This document shows, one piece after another, positions 30,108 through 39,052 of a stretch of DNA of 64,000 bases. The notes beneath the pieces are model-generated. The model ran no database searches. It was not told the origin of the DNA and saw nothing but the letters and a program-made list of their open reading frames with translations. Origin of the DNA: Candidatus Nitrosocosmicus arcticus (GTDB lineage: Archaea; Thermoproteota; Nitrososphaeria; Nitrososphaerales; Nitrososphaeraceae); NCBI RefSeq assembly GCF_007826885.1, contig NZ_ML675580.1:62001-126000 (forward strand), written 5' to 3'. Position 1 is the stretch's first letter, and every line of letters starts with the position of its first letter. Made by a program: the position numbers and the translations under genes.

Positions 30108-30506
30108 CCATCTTACTAAAACTTAGGAAATATAATATTGTGAATAGAATCAATCCTGAGACTACTTTTGCTAAATACACCAAGTTTTGGAAATAGTATT
30201 TGCCACCGTACACGCAAAGTGCCAAGCATTGGTATAAAGGCCCCTGTAATAGACACATTATTTGAATTAACAGCATTTATACTTGTTTCCGTAATAGCGT
30301 ATTTATCATTATAATTATAATTCTTGACCTTCAAATGATTGATGTGGAATGTCAAACGCTCTTATCTTAGGAAATTCATCAAGACGCGATTCGTGACAGC
30401 CTACGAAAAGGGAAGGTCTTATATCCACAGATAATACAGACTATTTGATGCAGCATTGAAATACAGCAAGTTCCTTAATCCTAAATGCTGCATCTTATGA
30501 ACTTAA
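30108..30506. other. Intergenic, about 400 bp
   Basis: Two overlapping minus-strand frames here lack features. No gene is supported. Confidence 0.45.
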
Positions 30507-31805
30507 ACTCATACTGCGCGGCATCCACTGCCTTCGATTTTAGCTTTTTCCTTCATTTATGTCTTAATATCAATTGTTGACGTAGAGAAGAACTGGATTT
30601 ACAATAGTATACCTTCTTCAATGATACTTGCTGCTGGCGCCATAGTCTCACTAAAATTGTTATTTTACACAAGGCTAGAAAAAATAGAAATTCGTAGATT
30701 TAGATTTATTTTTCTAGCATTAATCTGCTGGCTAATTGGAGAACTAATCTATGTTTATTATCAGGCTTTTTAGGAACTGCAGATCCATATCCATCAGTAG
30801 CTGATCTATTCTACTTGTCTGCGACCGGTTTTCTTACAGTACACCTATTCAGTATTCTTTATTTGAAGAAAAGTATTTTAAAAAATAAATCCCTCGTCTA
30901 CTTAGGATTTGTGGCCTCAATTTTTCCCATTTATTTATTCATAGATACGATTTACAATTACCAAGAATATTACTCTCAATCCGCTTTAGAATTTGTCATA
31001 ACTGGACTTTATTACGCGAGTGATGCCGTGGTAATCCTTCCATGCATACCCATTATTTTAAGTCTTACGAAAAAGGATCCTTTCATCTTTCATTGGTTAC
31101 TCATAACATTATCTGTTTTCATATTAGTCACAGCAGATTTATGCTACACTTTTATTGCATCAATAGATGATGAACTACTCAGTAACACAATGGTTATGGT
31201 CCTTCGTATTTGCCATCCGATACCTGCTTATGTCCGTCTCAATACTATGGTTTAGCAAGTTGAAGGAAATTCTTGAGTATGAAAGATTTTCAAAGATCCT
31301 AAAATACGATAAAAATGGTACCATTGGAAGTGACGATCAAATGACGGAAGTTGTAGAAGTTTTCAATGATCCCAATCAAATTTCAAGTGGTATGGCAAAG
31401 GTAATGGAAATGGCGAAGGAACGTGTTGACGTACTATTTGCTCAAAACCTAATCCAGAAAGACGAACTTAATAAATTTATAAATATTATGGTTAAAACGA
31501 CTAGGAATAATAATTTATTAAAAGTTCGTGTGCTCTTACCTTCCACTATGCTTGATGAGCGAACGAATCCAAGGAAAATTGGTTCTTCGATCATGACCAA
31601 GTATTTTGACCGTCCTCTAGTCGCAAATGCAATTACTGCCATTGTGGACGGAGAATTCATGTGTGTATTGGGTTCTGAATCAAAAAATATTGATACCCCA
31701 AACAAGTATTTTATAATGCAGATAAGCAATGAAATGAAGATATACGCTTCAATAGCATTATTTGAAAAAATTTGGCTTTTAGAGAAGTCCGTCGATTTTG
31801 GATGA
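30507..31805 (+). pseudogene. Membrane sensor protein with two frameshifts
   Basis: Three frames together give one protein. First, a membrane part with FIYVLISIVDVEKNWIYNSI and ICWLIGELIYVYY. After a shift near 30760 it continues GFLGTADPYPSVADLFYL with more helices. After a second shift near 31200-31225 it reads FAIRYLLMSVSILWFSKLKE, then a soluble domain: VEVFNDPNQISSGMAKVMEM, FAQNLIQKDELNK and LKVRVLLPSTML. The soluble domain resembles the sensor-like domain found before kinase modules in thaumarchaeal histidine kinases, but no kinase follows. No start codon lies in the first frame. A homologous membrane module is intact at 24014-24841. Confidence 0.7.
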
Positions 31806-32316
31806 CTGTTGGAGATTTTATCTCTAAAAAGTATTATTCATTATAGAGGATTGCAAATCTTGTAATATTTTGAAACCTTATGAGATAGTAAAGATCACAA
31901 ATGTATGTACATGACCTTTCAATGTATCTTTTGATATCTTACAAATTTGTATCGACAATATCCGGTTTGGGGTCGGAGTGTGGCAGGCAAAGAAGTGCAA
32001 TAAATGGTACTGTCAAATAAAATGACATAACTTTAGCCTCATTGACAAGAAATTGATTCCTTATGAATAGATAGATCGGTTTAGTGATGCCTATAATTTT
32101 GGTTTAGATTCATCGACTATATCATTCTGAGTGTTTTTGTTGTTTGGAAGTTTGACATTTATGATTGGTCACAAATAAAAACAAGAATATGTACAATACT
32201 AAATTTTATTTTTGTAAACTGACCTGACAACATCTTTCAATGCAATTCTTATGAAGCCATTCAACCCAATAGATCGATATTTCAACCTATTTATACTATG
32301 AGATACAATATACTCT
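31806..32316. other. Intergenic, about 510 bp
   Basis: No feature recognised. Confidence 0.5.
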
Positions 32317-32583
32317 ATGAAGTTCGGTTTAATTCTATTGCCTTTATTATTTTTATCTGTCGTGCAAGTCGTAAATGCTCAGAGTCTTACTGATTCCATA
32401 AATAATGCAGTAAATAACGACATTGAGAATACATTTGACTCGATAAATCAGGCCTCCAATAGTAGCAGTAATTCTCCAGCTGGAAATGATACCAGCCCCC
32501 AGTCTACTACTACCACTACTACTACAAGCGGGCCCGGCAATTCAAATTCTACTACTACAACGATGAAAACCAACAGTAAGTAG
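32317..32583 (+). CDS. Small secreted Thr/Ser/Asn-rich protein
   Basis: 88 residues from ATG 32317. Signal peptide MKFGLILLPLLFLSVVQV with a cut after VNAQ. The mature part contains two LTDSINNAVNND/FDSINQASN-like amphipathic segments and a poly-Thr/Ser tail (STTTTTTTSG, then TTTTMKTNSK), which could be glycosylated. No family. Confidence 0.6.
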   Translation: MKFGLILLPLLFLSVVQVVNAQSLTDSINNAVNNDIENTFDSINQASNSSSNSPAGNDTSPQSTTTTTTTSGPGNSNSTTTTMKTNSK

Positions 32584-32854
32584 TAGATTGAACAGTTGTT
32601 TTTAAGCGTTATTGCATAACAATATACATTCTATTTATCTTCAATGATTTCCGTATCCTAAACTCGAGTACGCTAATTTATTTATCTTGTGAATACTAAT
32701 CGTTCTTAAAATTTAAACCAAGCATACATCATTATCTAAATGATAATTCCCAGTTTAGACCCCCCCCCCAGATGGGTTTGAAACTGATAAATAAGAGGTT
32801 ACCGGGCTTCCTTGTGATTTAGATATCAAAACATCATTCAGAAAGCCGTTCATA

Positions 32855-33205
32855 TTAATTCCCTAATTTCAATTTACAATCATATAATGATGATGGATTG
32901 TCTAGCGTTGCATCAATTAATGTTCTATCTGATTGTATTTGCTTACTTTCATATTTTCTCAGTTGGTAATTTCTTTCTGACATCACATTTAGTATGATGC
33001 CAAGGGACTTGCCCGACATTCTCTCAGGATTAATAATAATAGAATTAATTGAATCGTTTTGAATTTCACTAATTACCTGGTTTAAAGTCTTAGGTTCTTC
33101 GTAGCCGGACGAACCAAGAGATGAAAAGGATGCAATAAATCTCTCTGTTTCACTACCAACTTTTTGCAGACCCCCAATACAAAATGCATTATTTTCTGTC
33201 TTCAT
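32855..33205 (-). CDS. Unknown soluble protein (family A), with a decayed copy at 54.4 kb
   Basis: 116 residues from ATG 33205. No signal or membrane segment. Its C-terminal part (MSERNYQLRKYESKQIQ and TLIDATLDNPSS) is recognisable in a broken copy at 54366-54485. In both places it lies near a PRC-barrel-like gene (33839 and 53639), which suggests a functional link. The central SINSIIINPERMSGKSLGII looks like an alpha/beta core. Function unknown. Confidence 0.6.
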   Translation of the reverse strand: MKTENNAFCIGGLQKVGSETERFIASFSSLGSSGYEEPKTLNQVISEIQNDSINSIIINPERMSGKSLGIILNVMSERNYQLRKYESKQIQSDRTLIDATLDNPSSLYDCKLKLGN

Positions 33206-33838
33206 TTATTTTGAAACAATTCTGGATATTAATAAATGTGATCAACCTCAAGCAGTTTGTTTTTTCCTAAATGTTATAAATGAATGAACGAATCTGTACA
33301 TTCTAGTCCCTGTAATAATAACGTACTATCACCAAGATTGAGACTCAGGGGGGAATTCATTATTGTAGTGGTCATTTCAGTTGGTATGCAGGATTTGGTA
33401 ATAAATATATTAATAATCTAACTTTTTTATGGAAATGATATACCATAAATTCTGCAGCCAAATTCAAGGGCTTTGGTCAAGTCAGCTGTTCTTATAATAA
33501 TAATATAATCATAATTCACTGCAATTTAAAAAAATTACTCAACAAGGTGGCATTATTACCATTTAGAATTAGTTGAAATCCTTTATATTTAGACTGATAT
33601 AAACGATTACGGTAATCCATCAGCGATATGCCTCATGTCACACTTAATAGAAACTAAATGTATATATATGATATGACAAGCGAAAAATATTCCAATCGTA
33701 CGATGATGTCTTTACATTCTCTTCATAAGGCTATTGCAGCCAAGATTAATGAAAAATAAAAAAGTGGATATTTTAGATAATAATATAAAGTCGGGTGTTT
33801 TAATTCAAAAATTCAGTAAGGTAATTGATATCTAAATC
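33206..33838. other. Intergenic, about 630 bp
   Basis: Divergent spacer between family A and the PRC-barrel-like gene. No gene seen. Confidence 0.5.
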
Positions 33839-34216
33839 ATGCAAATAACTGACAATGATGAATTAAAAAGGTACTTGTTGGACAGAAATGATATTTTAGT
33901 ATCTACGAATTTAAGTAATGAAGAGGAATTATTTAATAATGAAACAGGTGAGTCTGCTATAGATAGGTACCCAAGTTCTTTGTTTAACAAAAAAGTTAGT
34001 TTAATGAATGACGACTTCGTAGGTTTCATGATGGAAATAACTGACACCAAAATAACGATATTTGGTGATTATGATCAGAGATTTGATGTTCCAAAATCAA
34101 AAGCCAGAGAAGTTAACAATAATATGGTTCTTGATATGGAATGGAGCGAATTTATATCATACAGATTAGATGACTCAGACTACAATTCACAAGAATTGAC
34201 ACATCCAAACCGCTGA
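33839..34216 (+). CDS. PRC-barrel-like protein, paralogue of 53639-54193
   Basis: 125 residues from ATG 33839. The C-terminal 75 residues (KKVSLMNDDFVGFMMEITDT, ITIFGDYDQRFDVPKSKA, MVLDMEWSEFISYRLDD) align with the protein at 53639-54193 (KGVKILNEDFVGFIMKETTD, IVVFGNYVQRYDIPKSKI, VILNMNFAEFLTYEVDN). The short-strand pattern with VGF and the FDVPKSK turn resembles PRC-barrel domains, which bind RNA or proteins. The N-terminal 50 residues are unrelated and acidic. Cytoplasmic. Confidence 0.65.
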   Translation: MQITDNDELKRYLLDRNDILVSTNLSNEEELFNNETGESAIDRYPSSLFNKKVSLMNDDFVGFMMEITDTKITIFGDYDQRFDVPKSKAREVNNNMVLDMEWSEFISYRLDDSDYNSQELTHPNR

Positions 34217-34262
34217 CATTAAATGAAAAAAGACTATAGGACGCTTGAAAAGTAAACACTCA

Positions 34263-35123
34263 TCATGTTTCTCTTGACAAGTCTGTATCGAAGTCTATGA
34301 GTGCTAATTGTTGTATGTTAACGCGATTTCTTAATCTGGGGTTATGTATTAGTAATTCTATGATAAAAGCTTCGTTTTTATTTTTGTTACTATCAGGAAA
34401 GTGCTTAACCTTGATAGCATTATTGAATTTAGATGTTATAGAACTATTCACAATATTTTCACAATCATTATAAGTTAGAATTACAAAATATTTTACTGAA
34501 AGACTTATCAAAACATCTATCATTTCAGTCACTATATTTACATTATCCTGAAGAGCACTATTTGATTTTGAATAACCGTTATTTCGGTGTTTTTTTATTC
34601 CCCTAAGAGAAGATGAGGAAACCAATGTGTCAAATAAGTCTACAATTATAATCTGCAATTGGTTACCCATTTCTCTAGTTATTTTAGGAAGTTCATAAAT
34701 TAATATATTAGCCAATTGATGAAATGTAAATGCTCTCGCAATAATGATCTTATCAAGAATATTGCCTACGTCTATTTCCTTCTTTATCGCTTGATTGACC
34801 AAACCAAGATAGATATATCCCAGATTGTTTCCATTTCCAGCGTCTATTATTATAGTTCTTTTCTTTTGTGTTTTACCACCGTTTCTCTTTGTTTCAGATG
34901 TATGATAATCTATGCAAATTTTTGGTATAAAACGATTTAAAAAATTGCTCCCTTTATGGGATTGATTTTGGATACAGATATTTTTCTTGTCTGAAAAAAA
35001 AAGAAATCTGTCGATTTCAGGAATATCAAATAATTTCCTGTTAATATCATTAAATTCATCAAAGGCTATAAAAAAATTATTATCTAAAACATCTCGATTA
35101 TCTTCGTTATTATATATTTGCAT
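34263..35123 (-). CDS. RadA/RecA-like paralogue without a Walker A loop
   Basis: 286 residues from ATG 35123. The middle matches the RecA/RadA core in order: a strand ending in an acidic residue (RTIIIDAGNGNN, residues 89-100), then ILDKIIIARAFTFHQ (122-136; RadA has NIYVARAYNSNHQ), then a Walker B-like strand LQIIIVDLFDTLV (155-167), then KYFVILTYND where RadA has VVVTNQ. The N-terminal part lacks a GxxxxGKT loop; only GGKTQKK (82-88) hints at one, so ATP binding is doubtful. It is comparable with ImuA/SulA-like or RadA-paralogue accessory proteins. It shares a promoter element with the divergent PolB. Confidence 0.65.
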   Translation of the reverse strand: MQIYNNEDNRDVLDNNFFIAFDEFNDINRKLFDIPEIDRFLFFSDKKNICIQNQSHKGSNFLNRFIPKICIDYHTSETKRNGGKTQKKRTIIIDAGNGNNLGYIYLGLVNQAIKKEIDVGNILDKIIIARAFTFHQLANILIYELPKITREMGNQLQIIIVDLFDTLVSSSSLRGIKKHRNNGYSKSNSALQDNVNIVTEMIDVLISLSVKYFVILTYNDCENIVNSSITSKFNNAIKVKHFPDSNKNKNEAFIIELLIHNPRLRNRVNIQQLALIDFDTDLSRET

Positions 35124-35152
35124 ATTATCGTGTTTAACTTCCCGAACGTTAT

Positions 35153-35254
35153 TTATGCAGTTTCCTTTCTATCCAATATATATTTGGAGATTTTTCTTAT
35201 TGGCTTTGGAGTGTTAATAACGGCCAAATTTATTGATTTTTTTCGTTTGGTCAT
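35153..35254 (-). CDS. Possible 33-residue basic leader protein
   Basis: MTKRKKSINLAVINTPKP continues to RKISKYILDRKETA and a TAA 29 bases before the RadA-like gene. Rich in Lys and Arg. Its ATG lies at exactly the same distance from the shared TATA box as the leader ORF of the PolB operon. No family; support is positional. Confidence 0.4.
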   Translation of the reverse strand: MTKRKKSINLAVINTPKPIRKISKYILDRKETA

Positions 35255-35300
35255 ATCATCATATGTTATAACATGTTTATATGTCTTACGCTGCGTATTA
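35250..35300 (-). promoter_or_regulatory. Shared palindrome-TATA promoter element, RadA-like copy
   Basis: On the minus strand: TACGCAGCGTA (35287-35297), four bases, ATATAAAC (35275-35282), 20 bases, then ATGAC at 35254. 43 of 51 bases match 28226-28276, with no gaps. Conservation covers the palindrome and TATA box and the following CATGTT, and is lost beyond the start codon, so it is a regulatory element and not a duplicated gene. Confidence 0.8.
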
Positions 35301-35600
35301 CTATCCGCATCTATGTAGAATTAATGCAGTCAACTATTAAATATCTAAATGACTAAATACTAGTAATAATGACAGATGGCCCGATCTAATTCTGCGGAGA
35401 TAATTACATTAAGAGTGGTTATTTAGATGTTATTAAAAAATAACGTCATAGATGACAAGATCTAAAATTAATCAATCCTTATAATTTTTGTTTTAAAAGT
35501 CTGATTCTCAGCAATGTACGAGTCCCAATATGTTAGTCCTATAGAGTATTACGTTCTCTGTATGTATTCGCTAAAATAAGTTGTAATACGTAATAATATA
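35301..35600. other. Intergenic, 300 bp
   Basis: Spacer upstream of the shared promoter element; no gene recognised. Confidence 0.5.
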
Positions 35601-36140
35601 TTAGGGTAATACTATAAGTTCTCCCCTCATTGTTGGTTGATGATACTTACAGAAGAAAACGAATGTACCACCTTCAGTTGCTTTAAAAGTAACGGTACCA
35701 GTTTGACCTGGTGCTATATCCTTATCTAGGCCATATGGCGCCCCAACTGTAAAGGAGTGTCTGTCCCCGTCTGGTTCTTCTAGGTTATAGAATTTGATAT
35801 TTACCGTGTCGCCTGTATTAGCAGCAATCGCTGATGGTGAAAACGAATCAGGTGGAATGTTTAATTGTGTTTCATTAACTCCTTCATTCTCCGAGTTAAA
35901 TAAATAAATTGTTTTATTGGTTGGTGGTCCCAAAATACCTGTTCCAATTAGATCCACTAGTGTTGAATTTGTTAACGGAGGACTTTGTTCTTGAGCTAGA
36001 GAAATATGATTATAAAATTCACCATTATTTGATTGGCTTATCGTTGTATAAGTTAATAATCCAAGGATTACAATAAAAGAAAATGACACGAATACAATTT
36101 TGGATGACGAGATAGTGCAAAATAAAGTATCTATTTTCAA
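35601..36140 (-). CDS. Membrane-anchored or secreted cupredoxin
   Basis: 179 residues from ATG 36140. A hydrophobic signal/anchor spans residues 14-35. The C-terminal 100 residues form a cupredoxin with copper ligands His (DGDRHSFTVGAP), Cys and His (VFFCKYHQP) and Met (PTMRGEL). The ligand loop C-K-Y-H-x3-M is shorter in pattern than that of the protein at 1568 (C-x3-H-x2-M). It is a likely periplasm-equivalent electron carrier or copper-binding protein. Confidence 0.88.
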   Translation of the reverse strand: MKIDTLFCTISSSKIVFVSFSFIVILGLLTYTTISQSNNGEFYNHISLAQEQSPPLTNSTLVDLIGTGILGPPTNKTIYLFNSENEGVNETQLNIPPDSFSPSAIAANTGDTVNIKFYNLEEPDGDRHSFTVGAPYGLDKDIAPGQTGTVTFKATEGGTFVFFCKYHQPTMRGELIVLP

Positions 36141-36409
36141 TTTCCTATCGTCTGTATATATATAATTATTTATTTATCATTTTCTATTAGATTTAACAAT
36201 CGCGCATTACTTTTTTTGTATTTTAACTGATATTGTGATATCCGGTAAAAATGTACTAGTCTCAAACCAAAGGTTTCGATACTTTATATGGCAGAATTAT
36301 TAGCAGCCTCATGGTTTTATCCTCTATTGCTGTTTGATATTACCACCCACGTATTAGAATATATATTATATACATATCATTTAATTACGAGGAGCATATC
36401 CTTCTTAAA

Positions 36410-36814
36410 ATGGTATTTTGCAGACATTGTGGAAAAGACTTTCCATTGGAAGACATAACCTTTTGTCCAGTTTGCGGAAAACCTCAACAGCATGGTGCCT
36501 CCAATACTTTAGTAACAACTCCAACTAAAAACCCTGGGGCTGCAGTTTTAATAGCACTAATAGCAGGTTTATTTGGATTTGAAGGAATTGGACATATCTA
36601 TCTGAGTCAAATAGGTAAGGGTATAGGTTTGTTGCTTATCGGATGGATATTATCCGCTTCTGCTTTTTTATTTGTACTTGGAGGAATCTTTATTGCAGCT
36701 ATAATATTAGGCATAGGTGTTTTTGTGTTTTGGATATGGCAAGCTTATGATGCAAATAAACAAGCTAAATATTATAATACATTTCTTCTCCAGAATGGTA
36801 AACCCCCCTGGTAA
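36410..36814 (+). CDS. Zinc-ribbon TM2-like membrane protein
   Basis: 134 residues from ATG 36410. The N-terminal zinc ribbon is FCRHCGKDFP with FCPVCGKPQ (four Cys, residues 4-25). It is followed by GIGHIYLSQIGKGIGLLLIG, the signature of TM2-type proteins, and two to three hydrophobic helices to residue 108, then a polar tail. Zinc-ribbon plus TM2 proteins occur widely in archaea and bacteria; function unknown, possibly membrane stress or protein assembly. Confidence 0.8.
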   Translation: MVFCRHCGKDFPLEDITFCPVCGKPQQHGASNTLVTTPTKNPGAAVLIALIAGLFGFEGIGHIYLSQIGKGIGLLLIGWILSASAFLFVLGGIFIAAIILGIGVFVFWIWQAYDANKQAKYYNTFLLQNGKPPW

Positions 36815-36989
36815 GCAAATACTAAAAGAATATCTTTTCATTATATAGGACCTATATGAGTATCTACATATGCGTTTTGAGGATTCTCAACAATGTTTTT
36901 TTTCTAGTTTTTGTTATAGAAATATCACTAGGTTAAAGAATACTAAAATTGTATATTATTAAAATCATGCAGTTTGAAGTGTCTAAACT

Positions 36990-37301
36990 ATGATATGTAT
37001 GATTTTAGATATTAATTGTAATAAAAATGAGCAATCTAACAAAATTCACAAGGTAGGTATATTTGCATTGATGTTCGTTGCAGCAGCCTTAATTGGTTCT
37101 GTCGTAGCCATCGCTGGAGATAACAACGCAGCATTTGCATCAAAAAAGAAATCAAATGATTCATTCCAAGATATCATCCAGGAAAGTTCTACAGGTGAAA
37201 GTGCAGAATATTTTTCAAATAACAATACATTAGCCTCATGCAACAATGTAGCCTTGTCATTTAACCTCAATGACGGCAACAACGCTGTAGGTCAACAATA
37301 A
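36990..37301 (+). CDS. Small secreted protein ending in SCNN...GQQ
   Basis: 103 residues from ATG 36990. The signal segment is GIFALMFVAAALIGSVVAIA, with a cut near AAFA. The mature part is SKKKSNDSFQDIIQE, Asn/Ser-rich, and ends SCNNVALSFNLND then NAVGQQ. The end closely resembles that of the secreted protein at 41406-41684 (SCNNLGLQSQNKEGNW, ASGQQ). A lineage-specific exported family is likely. Confidence 0.6.
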   Translation: MICMILDINCNKNEQSNKIHKVGIFALMFVAAALIGSVVAIAGDNNAAFASKKKSNDSFQDIIQESSTGESAEYFSNNNTLASCNNVALSFNLNDGNNAVGQQ

Positions 37302-37725
37302 ACCTTCTTTTTTTATTTTATTTAGTATAATTTCCTGTCTATATCTTTTATTAATCCATGATAAAAAAATAATGATATTTGATTAATCTCTCTCCATTAA
37401 CATTTACGCATTTAGTTCCTTATCAGTAGGATCATTGAAGGGGCATAAAAGCCATAACACTATCATCATCTTTCACAACAGTTTCTCCCAAGGGTTTAAT
37501 AATAGATGTAGTATTAGTCAATTTTGAGTAGTTTTGTTACTAAGTATTAGCAAATCTAACTAATTCTGACAATGTGAATAATTATGTTTATAGATAAAGG
37601 CTTGAAGTACAAAGGGCACCAAAAATAACGTCAATGTAGTTAAAAACAATTTAAAATTAAAATTTTTCAGATACGATATAGCAATCTATATACAAAGTGC
37701 AATACATAGTAAAACTGATTGTGGT
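37302..37725. other. Intergenic, about 420 bp
   Basis: It probably carries the promoter of the Rieske fusion gene (CTATATAC at 37686-37693, about 36 bases before its ATG). No gene. Confidence 0.45.
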
Positions 37726-38832
37726 ATGGATGACGTTTTCGTTAGAATTGCTGATACAAAAGAAATTCAACCATCACAGATGAAAGAAGTTCAAGTTGAC
37801 GGTGAAAGTATCTGTATTGTTAACGTTGAGGGAAAATACTATGCTATTGGTAGTATTTGCACACATGAAGGAGGTCCTTTACCTGATGGTGTTCTCGATG
37901 GATATGTAATTGAATGTCCATGGCATAATTCTAAATTTGACGTAAGAACTGGAGAGGTAGTAAGCCCACCAGCAAATGAACCAGAACCTGCCTATGAAGT
38001 AAGAATAGAAGGTAATAACATATTGATAAAGTTGCCAGGTAAAAGTAAATCGTCTCCCCAAATTGAGCTAGAATTATTGGAAATAATTAGAGTAGAGGGT
38101 ACTGATACGATGTCATTTAAGTTTAGTAAACAAAATAGTAAAGCAGGTAAAGACAACACTCCCCTGCTATCAGAATATACTGCAGGTCAATTTGCCTTTT
38201 TTGATATAGGCGGTGTCAATAATGATCCCAAAGGACCGATTAGACACTTTACCATTTCATCTTCTCCAACGGAGAATTTCATAATGTTTACCACTATGAT
38301 AAGAGATTCACCATACAAAAAGAGACTTTCAACGTTAGAGGAGGGAGCTAAAGTGCAGATTAGAGGTCCAGAAGGACAATTTGTTTTACATGAGGATTAT
38401 TCAAAGGTGGCTGTATTTCTTTCTGGCGGCATAGGTGTTACTCCATTTAGAAGTATGATAAAGTATGCTACAGATAGACAACTGCCCCTAAAAATAGTAA
38501 TGTTTGATTCAAATAGGAATCCAAACAACATCTTATTCAAAAAAGAGTTTGATGATTGGACTACCATTAATAAAAATATAAAAATCATCTATACAATTAG
38601 TGAAGACAAACATGATGAGCACCAATTAAATACTGCAAATGACTGGAAAGGAGAGTATGGAAGAATAAATAAAGGAATGATTCTAAAATATCTTAACAAT
38701 ACTTTATTAAATAATTCAATATTCTACATTTGTGGTCCTCCAAACATGTTGACAGCTATACAATCGTTACTCCAGGAAGAATTAAAAATTTCAGCAGAAA
38801 GAATAAAGGTGGAAGAGTTTACGGGTTATTGA
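37726..38832 (+). CDS. Rieske ferredoxin fused to ferredoxin-NAD(P)H-type flavin reductase
   Basis: 368 residues from ATG 37726. Residues 5-105 form a Rieske [2Fe-2S] domain with ligands C45-T-H47 and C64-P-W-H67 (SICTHEGGPL and ECPWHNSKFD). Residues 115-368 form a flavin reductase: FAD motif RHFTISSSP (about 174), NAD-binding AVFLSGGIGVTPFRSM (about 228) and C-terminal YICGPPNMLTAIQ (about 338) with the family's terminal EEFTGY. This gives a one-chain electron path from NAD(P)H through FAD to the Rieske cluster, as supplied to oxygenases by separate proteins. No oxygenase is adjacent. Soluble. Confidence 0.9.
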   Translation: MDDVFVRIADTKEIQPSQMKEVQVDGESICIVNVEGKYYAIGSICTHEGGPLPDGVLDGYVIECPWHNSKFDVRTGEVVSPPANEPEPAYEVRIEGNNILIKLPGKSKSSPQIELELLEIIRVEGTDTMSFKFSKQNSKAGKDNTPLLSEYTAGQFAFFDIGGVNNDPKGPIRHFTISSSPTENFIMFTTMIRDSPYKKRLSTLEEGAKVQIRGPEGQFVLHEDYSKVAVFLSGGIGVTPFRSMIKYATDRQLPLKIVMFDSNRNPNNILFKKEFDDWTTINKNIKIIYTISEDKHDEHQLNTANDWKGEYGRINKGMILKYLNNTLLNNSIFYICGPPNMLTAIQSLLQEELKISAERIKVEEFTGY

Positions 38833-39052
38833 TATAGTAATGATAAAAAAAATATTTCTTAATTCTAGCCTCTTTCTTTAATTTTTTTAATGTTGGGTGG
38901 ATCATGGTTTTTAAGTATCCAGAATAGACTAATTCTCAAATCATCAGAATGACTCAGCCTAATCAGTAAGAAGGAATATTTTATCTAATTCTCGTTGTTG
39001 TCAAAGATAGATGGCGTATCGTTTGATAAGTCTCATGGGATAGTTACATATG

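Noticed and set aside
30116-30355. 79-codon minus-strand frame (and a 62-codon frame overlapping it)
   Set aside because: No recognisable features; the two frames compete for the same DNA and neither has promoter support.
32760-32769. Run of 10 C
   Set aside because: It lies in noncoding DNA between two genes, with no reading frame affected; listed only for comparison with the coding 11-C run.
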